Source: Apteryx mantelli
Taxonomy: Eukaryota > Chordata > Aves > Apterygiformes > Apterygidae
Assembly (NCBI RefSeq): GCF_036417845.1
Contig: NC_089981.1
Coordinates: 20,108,001 to 20,172,000 of the forward strand
Direction: 5' to 3'
DNA: 64,000 nt
Of the stretch, positions 1 through 11,885 are shown piece by piece; position 1 is the stretch's first letter; every line of letters begins with the position of its first letter. The position numbers and the translations under genes were made by a program. Below the pieces are notes generated by a model. It was not told the origin of the DNA. It did not search any database and was given only the letters and a program-made list of their open reading frames with translations.

Positions 1-621
1 AGTGCCATCAGACTCTCTTCCCTCTCCTCCTGGAGAGGTCCAACTTTGCAGTCCTGCCTGTGATGGAAGCTAATCGCAGGGCAGAAAAGCCTTCCTGCCA
101 CACACGGCCAACAGCTCTGGCCATCAGTGGAGAGCAGCAGTCACATCATGGGCCTTGGGCAGCTGCAACCAGCAGCACCAGTATGACGTGTCATCTCTGA
201 TCGCTCACGTGGAGCTCAGGCTTTCCCTCTGCAAACTCCCTGCTGGTTTTTACATGCGTCTTTGAGTCCCAAAGCTGCTTCTCAGGACTAAGCGCCCCAA
301 GTTATGTTCTCTAGGGACAGAAGGAGCAGGAGCAGGCCCACCTGGCAGCCAGAAGTTCCTTTCCTCAATGCCAGCTGCATCCTTCAGGGCTACAACAATC
401 ACCACAAAGAAATTTGGAGGCCGCATGGTTGACCCTGGAGACTAGTGGTGGCTGTGAAGTCAGGAAATAAGCTCATGTAGCAATTCAGATGATGCATTGC
501 ATCTCCCTTACGTACTTGCTAAAGAAGGAACAGCTCCTCAGTAGTACTGATCAGTGCTTTGGGAAACAGTGTCCCTGAGCAGAAGGAAGAGGAGAAGAAG
601 AAGAAGAAAAAAAAATCATCT
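1..621. other. Intergenic, no gene seen
   Basis: Mixed-composition sequence at the left edge, downstream of the olfactory receptor that is read on the minus strand. I see no convincing exon, repeat family or RNA gene. A purine-rich A/G run lies around 585-615, just beyond the receptor stop codon. Confidence 0.6.
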
Positions 622-1557
622 TCATGGGCACATTGTCCTCCTCAGAAGTCTCCTCAGAGCAGCCTTCACCTCCTTGTTTCTCAGGCTGTAAATCAGAGGA
701 TTTGACAAAGGTATCACTACCGTAGAGAAAACTGAAGGCCACTTATCTTCATCAACTGCTGAACTAGAGCTGGGCCGTAGGTACATGAGGAAAAAACTCA
801 CATAGAGAATCAGGACAGCCGCTAGGTGGGAGGCACAGGTGGAGCAGGCTTTGCGCCTGCCTTCAGCAGAGCGCATCCTCACGATGGTCACCGCAATACG
901 GGTGTAGGAGGTGATGATGAGCAGGTTGGTGGTGGTCAGGTTGAAGCCCACAAACACAAAAACCACAACCTCGTTGAGCCATGTGTCAGTGGAGGAGAGA
1001 ACAAACAATGGGGGCGCATCACAGTAGAAGTTATTGATGATGTGAGGACCACAGAAGGAGAGCTGGAGCAAGGTGCTCGTGTGTATGACGGCATTCAGCA
1101 TCCCTGCAAGGTAGGACCCGGCAACCAGGCACGTGCAGAGTCCAGGAGACATGACAACCCCGTAGAGCAGGGGGCTGCAGATGGCCACGTAGCGGTCATA
1201 CGCCATGGCAGCCAGAAGGTAGATCTCAGACGTGGCAAAAACAGCATAAAAGTAAAACTGCATGAGGCAGCCAGCAAAAGAAATGGCTTTGTGTTTTTCT
1301 GAAAGGTCCAACAGCATTTTGGGGCTGATGGTGCAGGAATAGCAAATGTCTAAGAAGGACAAGTTACTGAGGAAAAAGTACATGGGGGTGTGGAGTTGGG
1401 GGCTGACCCTGACCAGCACGATGATGCCGAGGTTTCCCACTAGGGTCAGCGTGTAGGTGCCCAGGAAGAGGGCGAAGAGGACAGGCTTCAGGCGTGGGTG
1501 CTCTGTGAGTCCTGCAAGGGTGAAGTGGGTCACCCTGGTGCAGTTCTCATCCGCCAT
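622..1557 (-). CDS. Intact class II olfactory receptor, OR5/8/9-like group
   Basis: A single-exon, seven-transmembrane G-protein-coupled odorant receptor of 311 residues, the usual length for the family, expected in cilia of olfactory neurons. The family signature is complete: an N-terminal glycosylation site (NCT), GN in helix 1, LHTPMYFFLSNLS before helix 2, MAYDRYVAIC at the end of helix 3, the KACSTCASHL motif leading into helix 6, and NPLIYSLRN in helix 7. An upstream in-frame ATG at 1659 would add 34 residues. I chose the ATG at 1557 because it gives the standard short receptor N-terminus, and the extra segment looks like 5' non-coding DNA. Subfamily is uncertain; the OR5/8/9-like call rests on general resemblance and on the location next to MPEG1, where OR5-type genes sit in human. 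No frame damage is visible. Confidence 0.93.
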   Translation of the reverse strand: MADENCTRVTHFTLAGLTEHPRLKPVLFALFLGTYTLTLVGNLGIIVLVRVSPQLHTPMYFFLSNLSFLDICYSCTISPKMLLDLSEKHKAISFAGCLMQFYFYAVFATSEIYLLAAMAYDRYVAICSPLLYGVVMSPGLCTCLVAGSYLAGMLNAVIHTSTLLQLSFCGPHIINNFYCDAPPLFVLSSTDTWLNEVVVFVFVGFNLTTTNLLIITSYTRIAVTIVRMRSAEGRRKACSTCASHLAAVLILYVSFFLMYLRPSSSSAVDEDKWPSVFSTVVIPLSNPLIYSLRNKEVKAALRRLLRRTMCP

Positions 1558-3227
1558 CTGTACTGTCCTTAGTCGCTGCAGAGAGACATGGAAGGAAGAG
1601 GGTGAAAACAATGCTGGATGCAATTTCCACTTCAAAATATCAATGTGAAAAGATGACACTGCCTTTGAGGTTAAATGGAAAAGGAAAAAAGTAAAAGAAC
1701 TGCTGATTATTCTCTTGCAGTGACAGTAACCTCTTTGGAAGAAGAAAACGCAGCAGTTCTTAGAAATTCTTTTCCATAAGCATCCAACAAAGAAAGCAGG
1801 GTGTCACAACCTGTTCTGTGACCCCTGATTCCCTTCCAGGCACAAATCCAGTATCTACATGCAGATTCTGGGGGGCTCATGAGATGTTTCATAAATATAA
1901 TGATGACAGCTGCGGACCATGCACCCTTCTTCATGTTTTCCTGTATTTTGATGCAGCAGCTACAGTGCCTAAGCAGATCCCTCTCAAGGCTCCAGTTAAA
2001 ACAAGGTCCTATCACAAAGCGGAAGGGCATCTTGGAACTTAAAGTTCTGGGGAAAGGTGGCTGTGCTTTCAGGGTGGAAACTGGCCTCTCTTTATCTCTC
2101 TACAGACTAGGCAGAGTCTTTCCTTCTGGTCTTGTTTCCTTCATTAGAAGTGAGATTCATGTCTCTTTGGACTACCACACTACAGGCAAGCTACAGCCAA
2201 AGTGGCCCTCTGGCTTTCCTGGCAGTGTAGAGGATTGGCTCTTCTGACCTGTCATGAACTATTTCTCTTAGATTAAGAAGCCTTCTCCTCTGAGGGTAGC
2301 TTGACTATGGGAGAGGTTTAAATGAAATGCTCAGGCTTTGAGGCTTGCTCTGTAGATGTTGAAAAGGAGCCCAAGGCCAGCTGCCTCCCTGCACGCCATC
2401 GTGCACGCCAAACAACTCCTTCAGCTAGACGCTTTCACTTTTAACCTTTTGACGCAAGACCTTTTGACAAAGGTTGCCAAGGCGGGTAAATCTTAAGGCA
2501 AATCTCCCCTTAATCATTTCCTTTCCAGTTCAGGGGTTTGGTCTCTTTTGCACAGCTGATGTGAAAGTGCTCAAGCAGACATCTAAAATATCTGTTGCTA
2601 CCAGAACCAATTGTCATTAAATAGTATGATGAGATGAAACATATCTAATCAGAAACTTCTGTGCTCAGTCAAGCGAGACTGCTCTTAGCTTAATTACAGA
2701 AGGGCATACTACTTCTCTGGTAGTAGTAGTACCCTTCAAATGCCCTTTCAGAATACTAAGGCATGCCTTAAGCTGTCATTTTCACAGGCTTTAGAAAGGA
2801 TTTTCCAATGGGTAACAGAATGCCTACATGTTCCTCCAACGCAGGGCATGATACAATGCTTGCCTTACCCTTCCACTAACCTCTTTAATGACAAGCTCTC
2901 CCCTTACCTGAGGAGGTGCTTGCTAAAATAAATTGGAGTCGGGCACTTCTGCAGGGCAATTCATCCCCTCCAAAGAAAGGTCTTAGCCATTTGGGGTAAA
3001 TCATCACCTGTAGCTGCTCACTTCCTGCCTTTAAAGGGAAAGTAGACACCCGTGTAGAGCTAAACTTACAAAGGTTGGATGTCCAAGAGTCAGTGAAGAT
3101 TCCTCACAGGACAGAGACCTGCACATAGGGCAAAGAAGGAGCGATCTAGGATATCACTGAGTGCATATAACCATTGAAACAAGAGTGCTGCTGAAGAATA
3201 CCTAGTGAGAACGGGAGGCCTTCATCA
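1558..3227. other. Intergenic upstream of the receptor
   Basis: Holds the 5' flank of the olfactory receptor. Such receptors usually have a non-coding first exon several kilobases upstream, but I cannot place it. No other gene or clear repeat is seen. Several short open frames here have no recognisable content. Confidence 0.5.
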
Positions 3228-3766
3228 CAGAATCACAGACTGGTGGAGGTTGGAGGGGACCTCTGGAGATCATCTAGTCCAACGCCCCTGCTCAAGCAGG
3301 GTCACCTAGAGCACGTTGCACAGGATCGCGTCCAGGTGGCTTTTGAATATCTCCAGAGAAGGAGACTCCACAACCTCTCTGGGCAACCTGTTCTAGGGCT
3401 CTGTCACCCTCACAGTGAAGAAGTTTTTTCTCACGGTCAGATGGAACTGTCTGTGTTTCAGTTTGTGCCCGTTGCCTCTTGTCCTGTCGCTGGGCACCGC
3501 TGAAAACAGTCTGGCCCCATCGTCTTGACACCCTCCCTTAAGATATTTGTATACCTTGATAAGATCCCCTCTCGGTCTTCTCTTCTCCAGGCTGAACAGG
3601 CCCAGCTCTTGCAGCCTTTTCTCCTAAGAAAGGAGCTCCAGTCCCCCCTAATGATCTTCGTAGGCCTTTGCTGGACTCTCTCCAGTAGTTCCATGTCTCT
3701 TGTACTGGGGAGCCCAGAAATGGACACAGTACTCCAGATGTTATACCACGTGAGCCTCAAGTGAAG
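3228..3766 (-). mobile_element. CR1 LINE fragment, 3' end
   Basis: A 5'-truncated chicken-repeat-1 retrotransposon lying on the minus strand. Its 3' end is at the left, where the plus strand reads the complement of the CR1 terminal ATTCTGTGA-type repeat (TCACAGAATCACAGA). On the minus strand at 3458-3760 the translation carries the end of the CR1 reverse-transcriptase ORF, including MELLERVQQRPTKIIRG. It is a typical dead copy: 5'-truncated with a decayed frame. It resembles the CR1 subfamilies whose 3'UTR reads (in complement) 'ctctggagatcatctagtcc'. The exact subfamily needs a library comparison. Confidence 0.95.
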
Positions 3767-6120
3767 GTCCTGAGAAAGATAAGGACAACTTAATTTGTGG
3801 GGGGGAGGAAACAGGAGGATGGAGCAGCCATGAGTGACAGAAAGCTACATTCTCTTTTGCACCTTCCTGCTGGGGTCCAGTATTGTCTGCACTGCCTACA
3901 GGAGCGCTGGTCATGGCCAGCTACCTGCAGCAGAGCTGCCGGCAAAGCCCCGTTTCACCATGCATCCCGGGGCTCCTGAGCCCAGCCAACTTTCTCCTGG
4001 GTGTCAGCAACATCCTGAGGAGGCCAAGGCAGAAGCTTTTCCTGGGCAGATGTGTCATTCCTTGCCTGACACAGCTACCTGCCCAAGCAAGTGGGGAGTA
4101 TGGGCTCAAACTTTCTTTCTAGCAAGTTCCTCTCCGTTTCTCCCAAGCCCATCTGGACTTGTTTCCATAATGCAGGAACAGTACAGATGTGAGGCGAGCT
4201 TGGACCTGACAACAGCCTGGGACCCACTCTTGAAACACCACCAGGACCTAGCAGAGCTGTGTCCAAGTGTGCCCTGGATGTCGGTGTGCTCTCTGCTTCC
4301 TGGTACTTTGTCCCCTGGACTCCGGGTAGGACTGGTGGGGAAGATGCTCTTCTACAGACATGTCATCCCGTGGTACAGTACATACTCTGTCAGTACATAC
4401 TCTGTTTTTGAGATCCCCATGATTAAGAGAATGGTGCTCAGGGGCAGGCATTGACACCTGAACAGGCATTTCCAACAATTATGATCCAAAATCGCCCCAC
4501 CCGCAGGACCTCATCCTCTTAACATACATCAGTCTTCCAGAGTTTTCAGCAGAACCTGAAATCTCCAACTGCCATGCCTCTTACCTGGATACAGACAAAC
4601 TGTAATGATTCAGACAAACTTTCAAAAGTGAATAATAATGGTGAGGTATTTGGCCAGCGTTCATTTTGAAAGTGTACCACAGGCAAGACAAGCTGACAAA
4701 AAAAATTTTCCTACCTTACATTGGTGCTCCTGCAGTTCTTCACAGTTCTCCTCCGTCCCAGTGAAACTACAGGCAGGTAGGATCATCAGCCAGGTGCTGA
4801 CGGAGGATTTTCTCCAGGCACAAAGTTATCACGTTCTTCTCAGAGACATATGAGGACAGTCAACACGTCGCCATCCAGCATCTCTTTGTCTCGGAAATTC
4901 ACTCACGTTTGCTCCGTTTAGTGGTCTCCCCGAGCTATTGGCAGACCCCCGCTCAGTGAGGACTGAGCGGAAGTCCAAATATAGGCTCTGTCGGTCTCTG
5001 TGAAACCAGAATGATGTCCCACTCATCCCATACTCATGGGATAACTTATCAGAGGTTCTCCAGGGCACCTGGTAAACAGAGCGAGCTTCCCCTGAGGACC
5101 TGGGCTTGCATCATGCAGAGATTTCTCTCTGCAGCTAATGTTTTGGCAAATCCCCCAAACATATCAGAAATAATGCCTGCAGACGATAAGTCATTATACT
5201 GATGCACTTAACTTTTCAGGGAAGAACTAAACACGAGACAATGCATTTCTGTGGAAGGATGTAAATCAGAAGAACAACTTCTTCCTGTGTTTCTGGAGAA
5301 ACACATCCAAGTAACTTCTTACTACTGGCTCAATTGAAGGAAATCTGTTCATCTCTGTCATGGCCAGTCACGTTAAATTTACTTTTATTTGTGTAATATT
5401 TTTGCTTGAATTGAACGTGCATCTGTTAAAGAAAAAGCATAGCAAAATACAGAAATCAGTCTGCTACCATTCTCCCTTCTCCAGTTTGAAGACAACTTGC
5501 AGTTTCATATTGCCCTTTCTCATACAATTGTGCAGCAGGGTTTTCCTCCGGTGGGGTGCCATATCAGCTTCTTTACTTAGTCTTTTCAAGGACTCAGGCT
5601 AGCTTTGGACACCTCTGCAGGACATATCACTCATCAGAAGCACCTGTTTCTCACTGTACAGGATTAAGGACACCTGGACAACATGGTCAGACTTACAGAA
5701 ACAACTTTTCAACACCTGCAGTTAGGCAGGTGAATCCCAACCAGGACACTGTTTTACCAAGTCTCTGAGTTCACACTCAGTGAGTTTACATCTGTTGTTA
5801 CTAAGTCTTTCTTTCTGGGATTTACCTCCAACTCTGGAGGTAACACCTACCTCTGGGCTAGTTTACCTGAGGTTCCCTCTGCTCACAAGAAAAGGTGTCC
5901 AACCTAAAACATGCCATGTGCCACCATTAAGACATGTTCAGGAGCTGCTCTGCTGCACTCATGCCACTAGAGAGCAGTGGTGGTATTTTAAGGATGCTTG
6001 GAAAAACCCAGGATGTCTCATTCAATGTGTTGGCTAGTTTAGCATTACTGTCTCCACATCACACACTATCCATGGAGCCTGCACAAAGGTCCTGGCTCTT
6101 CAGCCCCTTCATAGGTGATC
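3767..6120. other. Intergenic between two CR1 copies
   Basis: No gene recognised. A 206-codon open frame at 3834-4454 has no family motif, biased composition and no splice context. A GC-richer patch around 4850-5000 differs from its flanks but matches nothing I know. Confidence 0.5.
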
Positions 6121-6916
6121 ACTGAATCAGACTAATCACGGACTCGGGTGGGAAGGGACCTCAGGAGGCCTCTAGTCCAACCTCCTCCTTAATGCAGGAT
6201 CAACACTGAATTCACATCACATTGCGCAGGGCTTTCTCCAGTCAAGGCTTGAAAAATCTCCAAGGATGGAGGCTGCACAGCCTTGCTGGACCCCCTTCCA
6301 GTGCCCAACTGCCCTCTGGGGTGAAAAACGGTCTTCCATCCAGTCAAATCTCCCCATTTCATTTTATGACCACTGTCCCTCATCTCTCTGCTGTGCGCCT
6401 CAGCAGAGCCTGGCTTTGGCTTCTTGATAACCTGCATGTAGGCACTGTGAGGCTGCTCTTAGGTCCTCCCAAGGCCTTCTGGTCTCCAGGCTAAGTAAGC
6501 ACTTTTCCCTCAGCTGCTTCTCACAGGTGACCCCCAACTGTCTTGGGGGTCCCTGCTAGACTTGCTCAGGTTTGTTGACACCGTTCTTGCTGTGGGAGGC
6601 CAAACCTGGAGGGGGTACCCAAACATGGCCTAAGAAGTGCCAAGTAAAGGGGGATAACCACAGCCCTCCACATCCTGGCTGTGCTCCTGTGCACGTGGCC
6701 CAGGATGCTCTAGGCTCCACTCGCTGCCAGGGCACGCTGCTGGCTCAGGCTTGCCTGCCAGGACTGCAGGTCTCCCAGCAGAGATGCTCCCCAGCACACA
6801 CCAGTCTGTCACAGGCACAGCACTTATCATTTGTCCCCACTGAAGTTCATGAGGTTCCCGGTGGCCCATTCCCCCAGCCTGCCTAGGTCCCTCTGCACAG
6901 CCACCCTGCCCACAAG
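6121..6916 (-). mobile_element. Second, older CR1 LINE fragment
   Basis: Minus-strand CR1 copy with its 3' end at the left: the plus strand reads a CR1-like tail, then 'gggaagggacctcaggaggcctctagtccaacc'-type sequence. The homology continues through the 3'UTR and into the eroded ORF2 end; the phrase around 6840-6900 ('tgaagttcatgaggttccc...gtccctctgcac') is also typical of CR1. It is more diverged than the copy at 3228-3766, so probably older. The right boundary is approximate, because an unclassified repeat begins soon after it. Confidence 0.85.
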
Positions 6917-6959
6917 CATATCAACAAGACAAAGCTTCAGGAAGCAGCGAGGGCCAGCT

Positions 6960-7325
6960 GGGACCTCAGCACAGGCAGGACCCTCCCCATGGGGACACAG
7001 ACCCACAGGCACAGAGCCAGCAGGCAGAGCCTGGGGCTGGCAACAGGCTCCCTTGACAGCCCCAGGCACGGCAAGCAAGGAGCCAGGTCTGGGGCCCATC
7101 CAGAGGCGACCTATGGTGCAGGTCTGAGGTCCACCCAGGAGGCAAAGACCAGGCTGGAGACAAGCACACCTACAACATAGCTCAGGAAGAGACTGAAGGC
7201 CCTGGGCTGAGCTTAAACAGGGCTCCTGGGCCATGGGCAGGGTGGTGTGAGTGGGGCTCCAGGTGAGGCTCCTCAGGGCTATTATGCCCCCTTGCTGCCC
7301 TCAGGGCACTAAAATGCACAATGAA
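6960..7325 (+). repeat. Unclassified dispersed repeat, copy A
   Basis: One of three related stretches in the window; the others are near 17060-17350 and 62150-62460, all in the same orientation. Shared anchors in order are AGCCCCAGGCACGGCAAGCA, GAGCCAGGTCTGGGG, GGCTGAGCTTAAACAGGGCT with CTCCTGGG (7205-7230), and CTCAGGGCTATTA. Copies differ by many substitutions and indels, so they are old. I do not recognise the family. Direct abutment to the CR1 fragment on the left leaves open that it is CR1-associated. Boundaries are estimates. Confidence 0.65.
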
Positions 7326-7578
7326 TGCCATCCCAGGAGGGATAGAGAAGGCATTAAACAGAAACATTTTGACCAGTTCAGAAAGCAATGTTTTTTTCAG
7401 ACGTGGAAGTATACCATCTTGGCGCATACGCTTGGACCTTTTCATCTGCATTATGAAAAGGCACCTTTCATTTAAAGATTGATCTTTATTTTAACTGGCT
7501 TAAGTAAATTGCAAACAAATAAACTTCATGCTGCGTCCAATAGAAATGCACTTTTCAGTCTTTCTTCTTTATTCTGTG

Positions 7579-7603
7579 CACACACACACACACACACACA
7601 CAC
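7579..7603. repeat. (CA)n microsatellite
   Basis: About 12 uninterrupted CA units, followed by a looser TG/TA-rich stretch to about 7650. Confidence 0.95.
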
Positions 7604-9260
7604 GTGTACATAGAAACAGAGGCAAATGTACATATGTATATGTGTACAAATGGAAAGGAACCAAGTCCCCTAGCATTCTTCCCACTACCCTGAGGATAAG
7701 CTAAGGCAGAACAGACCTTGCAATCAAAACCGAGGTCGCTGGGACACTTGCAAAGCAGAGGTATTGGTCCAGCATCACAGAGTCCATCATTCCCCAGCAA
7801 TGTGCTCCTCTATCACACAGAAGTGAAAACAAGGTGATAATCATGTCCCCCAGCACAGTAAGCTTAACTGAAAGGACCATCCTTTCAAAACACACAGGAA
7901 CCTTTTTGGTTTTGTTTTTTTTAAAGCAATGCATAGTGCCAGGATAACTCTCTTCTCCCAGGGAGAGGATTTGGGACAAAAGAGGTTCCTCGTGGTCAGA
8001 GGACAGTGGGGCAAGCAGACCAAAAGGACTTTGGGTTTCCATGAGAAATTGCGCCAGTGAAAAGCTGAAGCTCAGGGTAGCTCTGCAGCTGCTTGGCCCA
8101 GCACGTGTTTGATGGGGTGCCTCACCCTGCGCAACAGGCAGGGTAAGGCAACACTGAAGCTGCCCACTCAAAGGAAGAGAAGGCAGAAATTCTACTCCTA
8201 TTCTTGATTTCTTATTCCAAATGGCAAGGAGGGCTTCATCGCCTGTAACAGGGAAGCTCCCAACTGGTGATCAGCCTGTGACTGTGCAGCGATGTTGCTG
8301 GGGCAGCTGGCTGAGCCCTCAAGCCGCAGGAGAGCATCTGCCAGGCTGGACTGGTCCTAGGTCAGGGAATGGCTTAGGTGATCTCTCAAGGTCTCCACTA
8401 GCACAGATTTTCTAAACTGTAAGTTGAGACTGATTGCGAACTCACAAGGAACAACATGAATAACCGCGAGCCTTGAGTTGGGACTGCCATCTTCCCCGCT
8501 CTCGCCTGGAAAGAGCACAGTGATGGACACCAAAGGCTCCAGTCCTGAAAGCTTTTCTCTGTAGGAGTGCAAAGATACCGATGTGGAACAAGCAAACTAG
8601 GTGGCTGGGGGAGTCGAGCCGTGCTGGGTGAGGGAGGGCTTGAACACACCTTTAGCGCCCATCACAGCAGTCTTGCAGGGCAAACGCCTTCTACCAGCCC
8701 GTGTCTCCACTCCAGGTAGATTTCACACCTTCTTGGAGTCCACAGATCTCTCAGGCTCTCCAGAGACCTTGGAAAGGCTTCCTCTTTTCCTGGAGCTTCA
8801 GGTCTTCCTCCTTGCCACCCCCAGCCAGCTCCCCCTGAGCCAGCCGTCTCCCCAAATGCATGCTCAGTTCCTCCCAGAGCCAGCAGCCCCCCTTCCTTCC
8901 TCCAGAGCCTCTCCCCGGGCAGGCGGGCACCTCTCTCCCCAATATATGACCTTTTTCTAAACATCATTTATCGTATCTGGACACCATCTGACAAGGAGAC
9001 ATTTTGACCACCCAGCACAGCATAGCTGATTTGAACTCTGCAGTAAGAAAGGAAGTGGCAAGCAACTAATGCCTGAACGGAGCTGGATTAGCTCCTGAAA
9101 AGAAGGATTTGCTAGAGCTGCCCACAAGCATTGCCCAAAAGCGATCGCCAGCCCCATGAGATCATCTCCTAGGACTACCAGGGCATGGCTACCAAGCTAT
9201 CTAACTAACACTAGCTCCTCTGCTGGCTTTTTCTTTCTTCACTCAGGCTAGGAAGAAAGG
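7604..9260. other. Intergenic, 5' flank of broken receptor
   Basis: No gene recognised. The last 60 bases before 9261 hold a pyrimidine-rich run and CAG typical of the splice acceptor in front of an olfactory-receptor coding exon. Confidence 0.5.
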
Positions 9261-10201
9261 ATGGTAGAAAACTGCACAGAAGCAATAGAGTTCATTCCTG
9301 AGGGGTTTTCAGACTGCCTGCAACTGCAGATTCCCCTTCTCTTGGTTTTCCTGGTGAGCTACGTCGTCACATTAGTGGGGAATCTCGGGATGATCTTTCT
9401 AATAGGGGTTGACCCTCAACTTCACACCCCCACGTACTTCTTCCTCAGTCACCTGTCCCTTGTAGACCTCTGCTGCTCCTCCGTGGTCACCCCCCAGGTG
9501 CTGGCCAATTTCTTTGCTCAGCAGAAAGCCATTTCACTTCTGCAGTGAGCCACACACATGTGGTTCTTCAGCCTCTTTGTGCCTGCCAAGTGTCACCTCC
9601 TGGCAGCAATGGCCTAGGACCACTATGTGGCCAATACGTGGCCATTTCCAAACCACTGCTCTACGCTGTCATCATGTACCCAAAATCTGTGCCCGGCTGA
9701 TAGCTGGCCCTTACATGGTGGGGATCGTGAATGCCGTGACACATAGCAGCCTTGCTTCCAGCTACGCTTCTGCAAGCCCAGTGTGATCAATCACTTCTTT
9801 TGCGATATCCCCGCAGTGATCCCCTGCTCCTCCTCACAAAAGGGCACCAACAAGCTGGTGCTTTTCACCCTTCCTTCGTACTTGGCACGCTGAGCAGCGG
9901 CGTTATCCTTGTCTCCTACACATACACCCTCACAGCCATCCTGAAGATCCGCTCCATCAAGGGCCGGCGCAAAGCTTTCAGCACATGCACTTCCCACCTG
10001 GATGCAGTCATTTTGTTCTTTGGGACATTCTTCTTTATTTATGTGTGCCCCAGCTCCCGCTTCTCAGAGGAAGAAGGCAAAGTGGCTGCTGTGCTCTACA
10101 CCATGGTGATCCCCATGCTGAACCCCTTCCTCTACAGCCTGAGGAACAAGGAGGTGAAGGCTGCGCTAGGGAGGCTGATGCAGAGGAGGAAGTTTTCTTA
10201 G
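9261..10201 (+). pseudogene. Olfactory receptor pseudogene, OR5/8/9-like
   Basis: Full-length footprint of a second class II odorant receptor. The start is clear ([11 protein letters not shown], 9261), with GNLG in helix 1 and [13 protein letters not shown] before helix 2. The frame is closed by TGA at 9546-9548 after 95 residues and by TAG at 9615-9617, inside what was the MAYDRYVA motif. A short duplicated stretch follows near 9628-9650 (TGGCCA repeated), and the C-terminal third continues in another frame ([10 protein letters not shown], then [19 protein letters not shown], ending at 10201). It cannot make a working receptor. The C-terminus strongly resembles that of the intact receptor at 622-1557, so the two belong to one local cluster, in opposite orientation. 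Confidence 0.93.
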
Positions 10202-11813
10202 TGAATGTGATGTGGCGGGCACCATCCCATGCGGGCATACCACTGCTTTTTTGCAAAGCGTGCACTAATATACAAACAGTAATGTTTGTCTTGGGGGGGT
10301 CAACTTGTGCTGCTGCTGTTTTTTGTGATGCTATTTTATGTGTAGAGGAAGCGTTCTCCAGGGAAGGCTGTCCGAGATCACGTGCAGAGAGAAAATACCA
10401 GGGTAGACCAAATCCTTGACACAAGACAGAGCTTGACTGAAGGCCAGCTGTAACTCTCCTCTGGCTGTATACTCTGTCTGCAGAAAATTAATGCTGTTTT
10501 GTGTTTTATTTACAATGGCATGATGCCAGCCCATATAATGGAGCACCATAATATGTGGGAAGGGCTCTATTCTTTCTCTTAGGGTGTGAGCCCCTGTTCA
10601 GCCTTGGGAAGACATGGTGCTTATACAAAGCAGTGGCAGAAGTGATAAGCAATGACAGAAGCAGGCTGTGCTTACCCTGTAATAGGCAATGACTGTAGAA
10701 AACGGCACGTTCGGATCAGAGCCACCAGGGTGGGAGAACAATGAGCAGAGGGTCCCAGATGAGATGTTGGCGTGAGTACAATGCAAGCTGCAGGAATATC
10801 CAGCTACCCTCAAAATTGTCTCCTGAAAGTACTTATGGGAGACTCTGGTACCCACACATCGTGATAAAAGCAGACCCCCCTCCCCGTCTCTGGTACACGG
10901 CTCCTCCCACATCCTAGCATGGCTCCCTGCTCTTCCCAGGCAGCTGGAGCCACTTTGGGCAAAGCAGTTTCTTCTGCTGAGGCAAATCGCTTGCAACCAA
11001 GTCTTCTCAGCTTGCAGAGCCCTATGTGGTTCCTGGGTGGCGTGCAGGACAGCTTCAGTTGCACATGCTCTTCCTGAACACCTCTTGCATGTCCCACGGG
11101 AGCAGTCCTTGGTGTCCTGTCCAAAAACCAGTATATGTTTCCAAACCTGCTTGTTTTTCTGTTTTTTTCTTCACTTGCAGTTGAGACCATTAAGAAAAAA
11201 ATCAGCACTGACTGAAATCCAGAGCACTACTTCTTTTGTGGCCTCGCTGAACTTGCTCACTTTTGTAGAAAAGGTATTGGGGGAAAATAGCGAGGGCTGA
11301 GGAAAATCTGGCATTTTGGTCTGGAAAACTGATTTGCCTATGTGTATGGCCGGCTCCAGTTCCTCCTGCACCTCACTCCAGCCAGGGCCTGCAGATCTGC
11401 AGCTCTAAACTCACACGCTGAGCTAGCAAGGACACTCCAGGTAACCCAGCAGAAGCTGACATTTAGCTAATTTTCAAATACCTTTACAGAGGACAGGTTC
11501 ATAATACAAAGACACAACATTGCTTACAAGGGATATTTTTATTTTCTTTTGAAGTTTTTCCCGTTGTGCTCATTCAGTCTATTTAGCATTTCTTTCCAAA
11601 GTGCTACTCTGAAAAGACACTTTATGCATTTTATGTCAATCTTTTATTACCTATAATTATGAATGCATACTTCATATAAAATATGCCCACTAACTTTATG
11701 GCCATACAGTAGCGGCAAAATAAATTTGGCACTTCAAACATCCCTTCCTTTACTGTCTGATGCAATATTTATTAGTTTGACTTCTTTGGGAAATGATGCA
11801 GCAGCTATGTCTG
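10202..11813. other. Intergenic, no gene seen
   Basis: Ordinary sequence after the receptor pseudogene. AT-rich from about 11460 to 11790. No repeat family or exon recognised. Confidence 0.5.
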
Positions 11814-11885
11814 ATGTGTGAGTGTGTGTCTGTGTGTGTGTGTCTGTGTGTGTGTGTCTGTGTGTGTGCACGCACGCGCACACAT
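11814..11885. repeat. (TG)n microsatellite with interruptions
   Basis: Long TG tract broken by TC steps and ending in CGCACGCGCACACA, an alternating purine-pyrimidine run of about 70 bases. Confidence 0.95.

Noticed and set aside
1558-1659. 34-residue N-terminal extension of the olfactory receptor
   Set aside because: It does not resemble receptor N-termini; the internal ATG at 1557 gives the standard start.
3834-4454. 206-codon plus-strand frame between CR1 copies
   Set aside because: No domain, no neighbouring exon, and overlapping frames of similar size in the same DNA.
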